Below, one piece after another: positions 61,565 to 64,000 of a stretch of 64,000 nt of DNA; within the stretch, counting starts at the first letter, position 1, and each line of letters starts with the position of its first letter. The notes beneath the pieces were generated by a model that had not been told where the DNA came from, did no database searches, and saw only the letters and a list, made by a program, of their open reading frames with translations. Source of the DNA: Sulfitobacter sp. HNIBRBA3233 (lineage in GTDB: Bacteria; Pseudomonadota; Alphaproteobacteria; Rhodobacterales; Rhodobacteraceae); contig NZ_JBEFLP010000001.1 of the NCBI RefSeq assembly GCF_040149665.1, positions 310,001-374,000 of the forward strand, given 5' to 3'. The position numbers were made by a program, and so were the translations under genes.

Positions 61565-64000
61565 ATGACAAAACAGAAACTCGTGGTGATCGGGGCAGGG
61601 ATGGCGTCCGGCCGGATGCTCGAAAACCTCACCGAAGGCGCGCCCGATGCCTGGGACGTGACCCTGTTCAACGCCGAACCGCGCGGCAACTACAACCGCA
61701 TCATGCTGTCGCCCGTCCTGTCGGGCGAGAAATCATACGCCGAGATCGTCACCCACGATGCCGCCTGGTACGAAGACAAGGGCGTGACCTGCCGCTTTGG
61801 CGAACGGGTCATCGCGATTGACCGCGCGGCGAAAACAGTGACGGGTGAACAGGGCACAGTCGCCTACGACAAGCTGGTGATCGCCAGCGGATCGAACCCT
61901 TTCATGATCCCTCTGCCCGGCCACGATCTGGACGGCGTCATCGCCTACCGCGATCTGGAAGACACCAACCGCATGATCGACATCGCGGGCAACCCGGAGG
62001 CCAAGGTTGTCGTCATCGGCGGCGGATTGTTGGGGCTGGAGGCCGCGGCGGGTCTGCGGCTGCGCGGGGTGGATGTAACGGTCGTGCATATCGCTGGCCA
62101 CCTGATGGAGCGGCAGCTGGACGAGGCGGCGGGGTATCTTCTGCGCCGCGCCCTGGTCGACAAGGGCATCACCATCAAATGCGGTGCGAATTCCAAGGAA
62201 ATCCTGGGTGAAAACGGCAAGGTAAAGGCGCTCTTGCTGGATGATGGCACCGAACTGCCCTGCGATCTTCTGGTCATGGCCGTGGGCATCCGCCCCAATA
62301 CGGCTTTGGCCAAGGAGAGCGGGCTGGCCGTCGGGCGCGGCATTCATGTGGACGACCAGATGGTGACTTCGGACGCGGATATTCTTGCCGTTGGCGAGTG
62401 TGTTGAACATGACGGAGCGATCTTTGGGCTTGTTGCGCCGCTTTACGATCAGGCAACGGTCGCGGCGAAAACCCTGATGGGCCAAGGGGCGTCCTTCGTG
62501 CAAAAGGAGCTGTCGACCAAGCTCAAGGTCACAGGCTGCGATCTGTTCAGCGCGGGCGATTTTGTCGATGGCGAAGGGCGCGAGGACATCGTGTTTCGCG
62601 ATCCCGCACGCGGTGTCTACAAGCGGCTGGTCATCGAAAGCAACCGGGTCATCGGGGCCGTGTTCTATGGCGATACCACCGACAGCAGCTGGTTCTTCGG
62701 CCTGATCCGCGACAAGACCGATATCTCGGAGATGCGCGAGACGCTGATCTTCGGGCCGAACATGCAGGGGGCCTCCGTGGACCCCATGCAAGCCGTTGCA
62801 GCCTTGCCGGCTGACACAGAGATCTGTGGTTGCAACGGCGTGTGCAAAGGCCGGATCGTGGAGGCCATCGAAGCTGGCGCCACAACACTTGCCGAAGTGC
62901 GGGCGCAGACCAAGGCCAGCGGATCCTGCGGGACCTGCACCGGGCTGGTGGAGCAGGTCATGGCGGTCACGCTTGGCGATGCGTTCCAGATGCCTGCCGC
63001 CGCTTCGATTTGCGGCTGCACCGATCTGACCCACGAAGACGTGCGCCGGCTGATCAAAAGCCAGGAGCTGAAATCACAAGACGCGGTCTGGCAGCAGTTG
63101 AGTTGGAAAACACCCAATGGCTGCCACGTCTGCCGCCCGGCGATCAACTACTACCTGCTGGCCGATTGGCCGCTGGAGTATCGCGACGACCCGCAAAGCC
63201 GGTTTGTGAATGAACGCAACCACGCCAACATCCAGAAGGACGGCACCTATTCCGTCGTGCCGCGCATGTGGGGCGGGATCACCACCGCCAATGAACTGCG
63301 GGCGATTGCGGATGCCGCCGACAAATACAACGTGCCCACGGTCAAGGTGACAGGCGGCCAGCGGATCGACCTTTTGGGCGTGCGCAAGGAAGACCTGCCC
63401 GCGATCTGGTACGATCTGAACCAGGCGGGCATGGTGTCCGGTCACGCCTATTCCAAGGGCCTGCGCACCGTCAAAACCTGCGTCGGCAAGGACCACTGCC
63501 GGTTCGGGACCCAAGATAGCACGGGGCTTGGCATCAAGCTGGAAAAACTGCTGTGGGGGTCATGGACGCCGCATAAGGTCAAGCTCGGCGTGTCGGGCTG
63601 TCCGCGCAACTGCGCGGAGGCCACCTGCAAGGACGTCGGCATCGTATGCGTCGACTCGGGCTATGAGGTGTCGGTTGCCGGTGCTGCGGGCATGGACGTG
63701 CGCGAAACCGAATTGCTGGGCAAGGTCGCGACGGAAGCCGAGGCGATCGAACTGACCACCGCCTTTATCCAGCTTTACCGCGAGAATGCCAAATATCTGG
63801 ACCGTGGCTACAAGTGGGTCGCGAAAGTCGGCCTTGATTGGGTCAAGGAGCAGGTCGTCGATGATCTGGAAAACCGCGCCGCTCTGATCGCGCGTTTCGA
63901 GCTGTCACAATCCATCTACCGCAAGGATCCATGGGCCGAACATGCCGTTCAGGCGGACAAATACCAGCCCCTTGCCGATCTGACACTGGAGGCCGCAGAA
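61565..64000 (+). CDS. nirB: Assimilatory nitrite reductase large subunit NirB, 3' end outside window
   Basis: The frame is open from ATG 61565 to the window end, 812 residues. Domains in order: FAD-binding oxidoreductase (VVIGAGMASGR), NAD-binding (VVVIGGGLLGLEAAAG), a BFD-like [2Fe-2S] region (CGCNGVCKG and GSCGTCTG, about 420-460), a second short Cys cluster (ICGCTDL...NGCHVCRP), and the nitrite/sulfite reductase domain with siroheme/[4Fe-4S] cysteines in TCVGKDHCRFG and SGCPRNCAEATCKD. It reduces nitrite to ammonium with NAD(P)H. GAGAGGATCGACACA precedes the ATG. It completes nitrate import to ammonium with genes beyond the window. Confidence 0.95.
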   Translation, partial: MTKQKLVVIGAGMASGRMLENLTEGAPDAWDVTLFNAEPRGNYNRIMLSPVLSGEKSYAEIVTHDAAWYEDKGVTCRFGERVIAIDRAAKTVTGEQGTVAYDKLVIASGSNPFMIPLPGHDLDGVIAYRDLEDTNRMIDIAGNPEAKVVVIGGGLLGLEAAAGLRLRGVDVTVVHIAGHLMERQLDEAAGYLLRRALVDKGITIKCGANSKEILGENGKVKALLLDDGTELPCDLLVMAVGIRPNTALAKESGLAVGRGIHVDDQMVTSDADILAVGECVEHDGAIFGLVAPLYDQATVAAKTLMGQGASFVQKELSTKLKVTGCDLFSAGDFVDGEGREDIVFRDPARGVYKRLVIESNRVIGAVFYGDTTDSSWFFGLIRDKTDISEMRETLIFGPNMQGASVDPMQAVAALPADTEICGCNGVCKGRIVEAIEAGATTLAEVRAQTKASGSCGTCTGLVEQVMAVTLGDAFQMPAAASICGCTDLTHEDVRRLIKSQELKSQDAVWQQLSWKTPNGCHVCRPAINYYLLADWPLEYRDDPQSRFVNERNHANIQKDGTYSVVPRMWGGITTANELRAIADAADKYNVPTVKVTGGQRIDLLGVRKEDLPAIWYDLNQAGMVSGHAYSKGLRTVKTCVGKDHCRFGTQDSTGLGIKLEKLLWGSWTPHKVKLGVSGCPRNCAEATCKDVGIVCVDSGYEVSVAGAAGMDVRETELLGKVATEAEAIELTTAFIQLYRENAKYLDRGYKWVAKVGLDWVKEQVVDDLENRAALIARFELSQSIYRKDPWAEHAVQADKYQPLADLTLEAAE

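Noticed and set aside
1..64000. tRNA, rRNA, CRISPR, transposase or integrase features
   Set aside because: Intergenic gaps were read on both strands and none showed cloverleaf, repeat-spacer or mobile-element patterns; gene density and composition are uniform.

Overview
The window looks like a chromosomal segment of an alphaproteobacterium, most likely a marine Rhodobacterales (Roseobacter-type) bacterium. This is inferred from the high G+C, the density of TRAP and tripartite tricarboxylate transporters, a Hedgehog/intein (Hint) protein of the kind common in that order, a NasT/NasS nitrate system and tightly overlapping ATGA gene junctions. No rRNA, tRNA, insertion sequence, integrase or CRISPR array was seen.

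Layout. (1) 1-13530, + strand: a catabolic operon with two acyl-CoA ligases, two MaoC-like hot-dog proteins, a TetR regulator, a Baeyer-Villiger type flavin monooxygenase, two dehydrogenases, an acyl-CoA dehydrogenase, an enoyl-CoA hydratase, a SnoaL-like protein and a complete TRAP transporter. It ends in a strong intrinsic terminator. The logic is uptake, CoA activation, ring or ketone oxygenation and beta-oxidation of an unknown, probably alicyclic or terpenoid, acid. (2) 13700-25680: a copper-resistance island. copA faces left behind a textbook CueR/MerR promoter. To the right run a His/Cys-rich exported protein, cusB, cusA, cusF, copC, copD and a Tat-exported multicopper oxidase. CusB carries four tandem CusF-like domains. 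(3) 25818-32410: homogentisate catabolism (MarR regulator, hmgA, fahA, a metallo-beta-lactamase-fold protein, an MhaA-like hydroxylase with a small DUF2783-type partner, maiA). (4) 32417-52750: four transport/amine-metabolism units. These are a Tm-1-like gene broken by a G-run frameshift plus an aldehyde dehydrogenase; an IclR-HAD-transaminase operon; a GntR-GGT-TRAP-amidase operon; and a TctCBA-SDR operon divergent from an IclR-aminophospholyase-kinase operon. (5) 52950-64000: a Hint protein, then the assimilatory nitrate locus nasT-nasS, an ANTAR-type leader RNA with terminator, nrtA-nrtB-fused double ATPase, a twin-GAF protein and nirB, which runs off the window.

Regulatory sites stand out: a CueR-spaced promoter, twin GTTAC-N4-GTAAC operators flanking the MarR gene, GntR and IclR-type palindromes, two divergent IclR regions sharing one leftward -35 block, and stem-loops after all four transporter binding-protein genes. 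The best candidates for new biology are the four-CusF CusB with natural Trp-to-Met changes at the copper site, the asymmetric single-chain nitrate ABC ATPase, and the kinase/phospholyase pair fed by a tripartite transporter.
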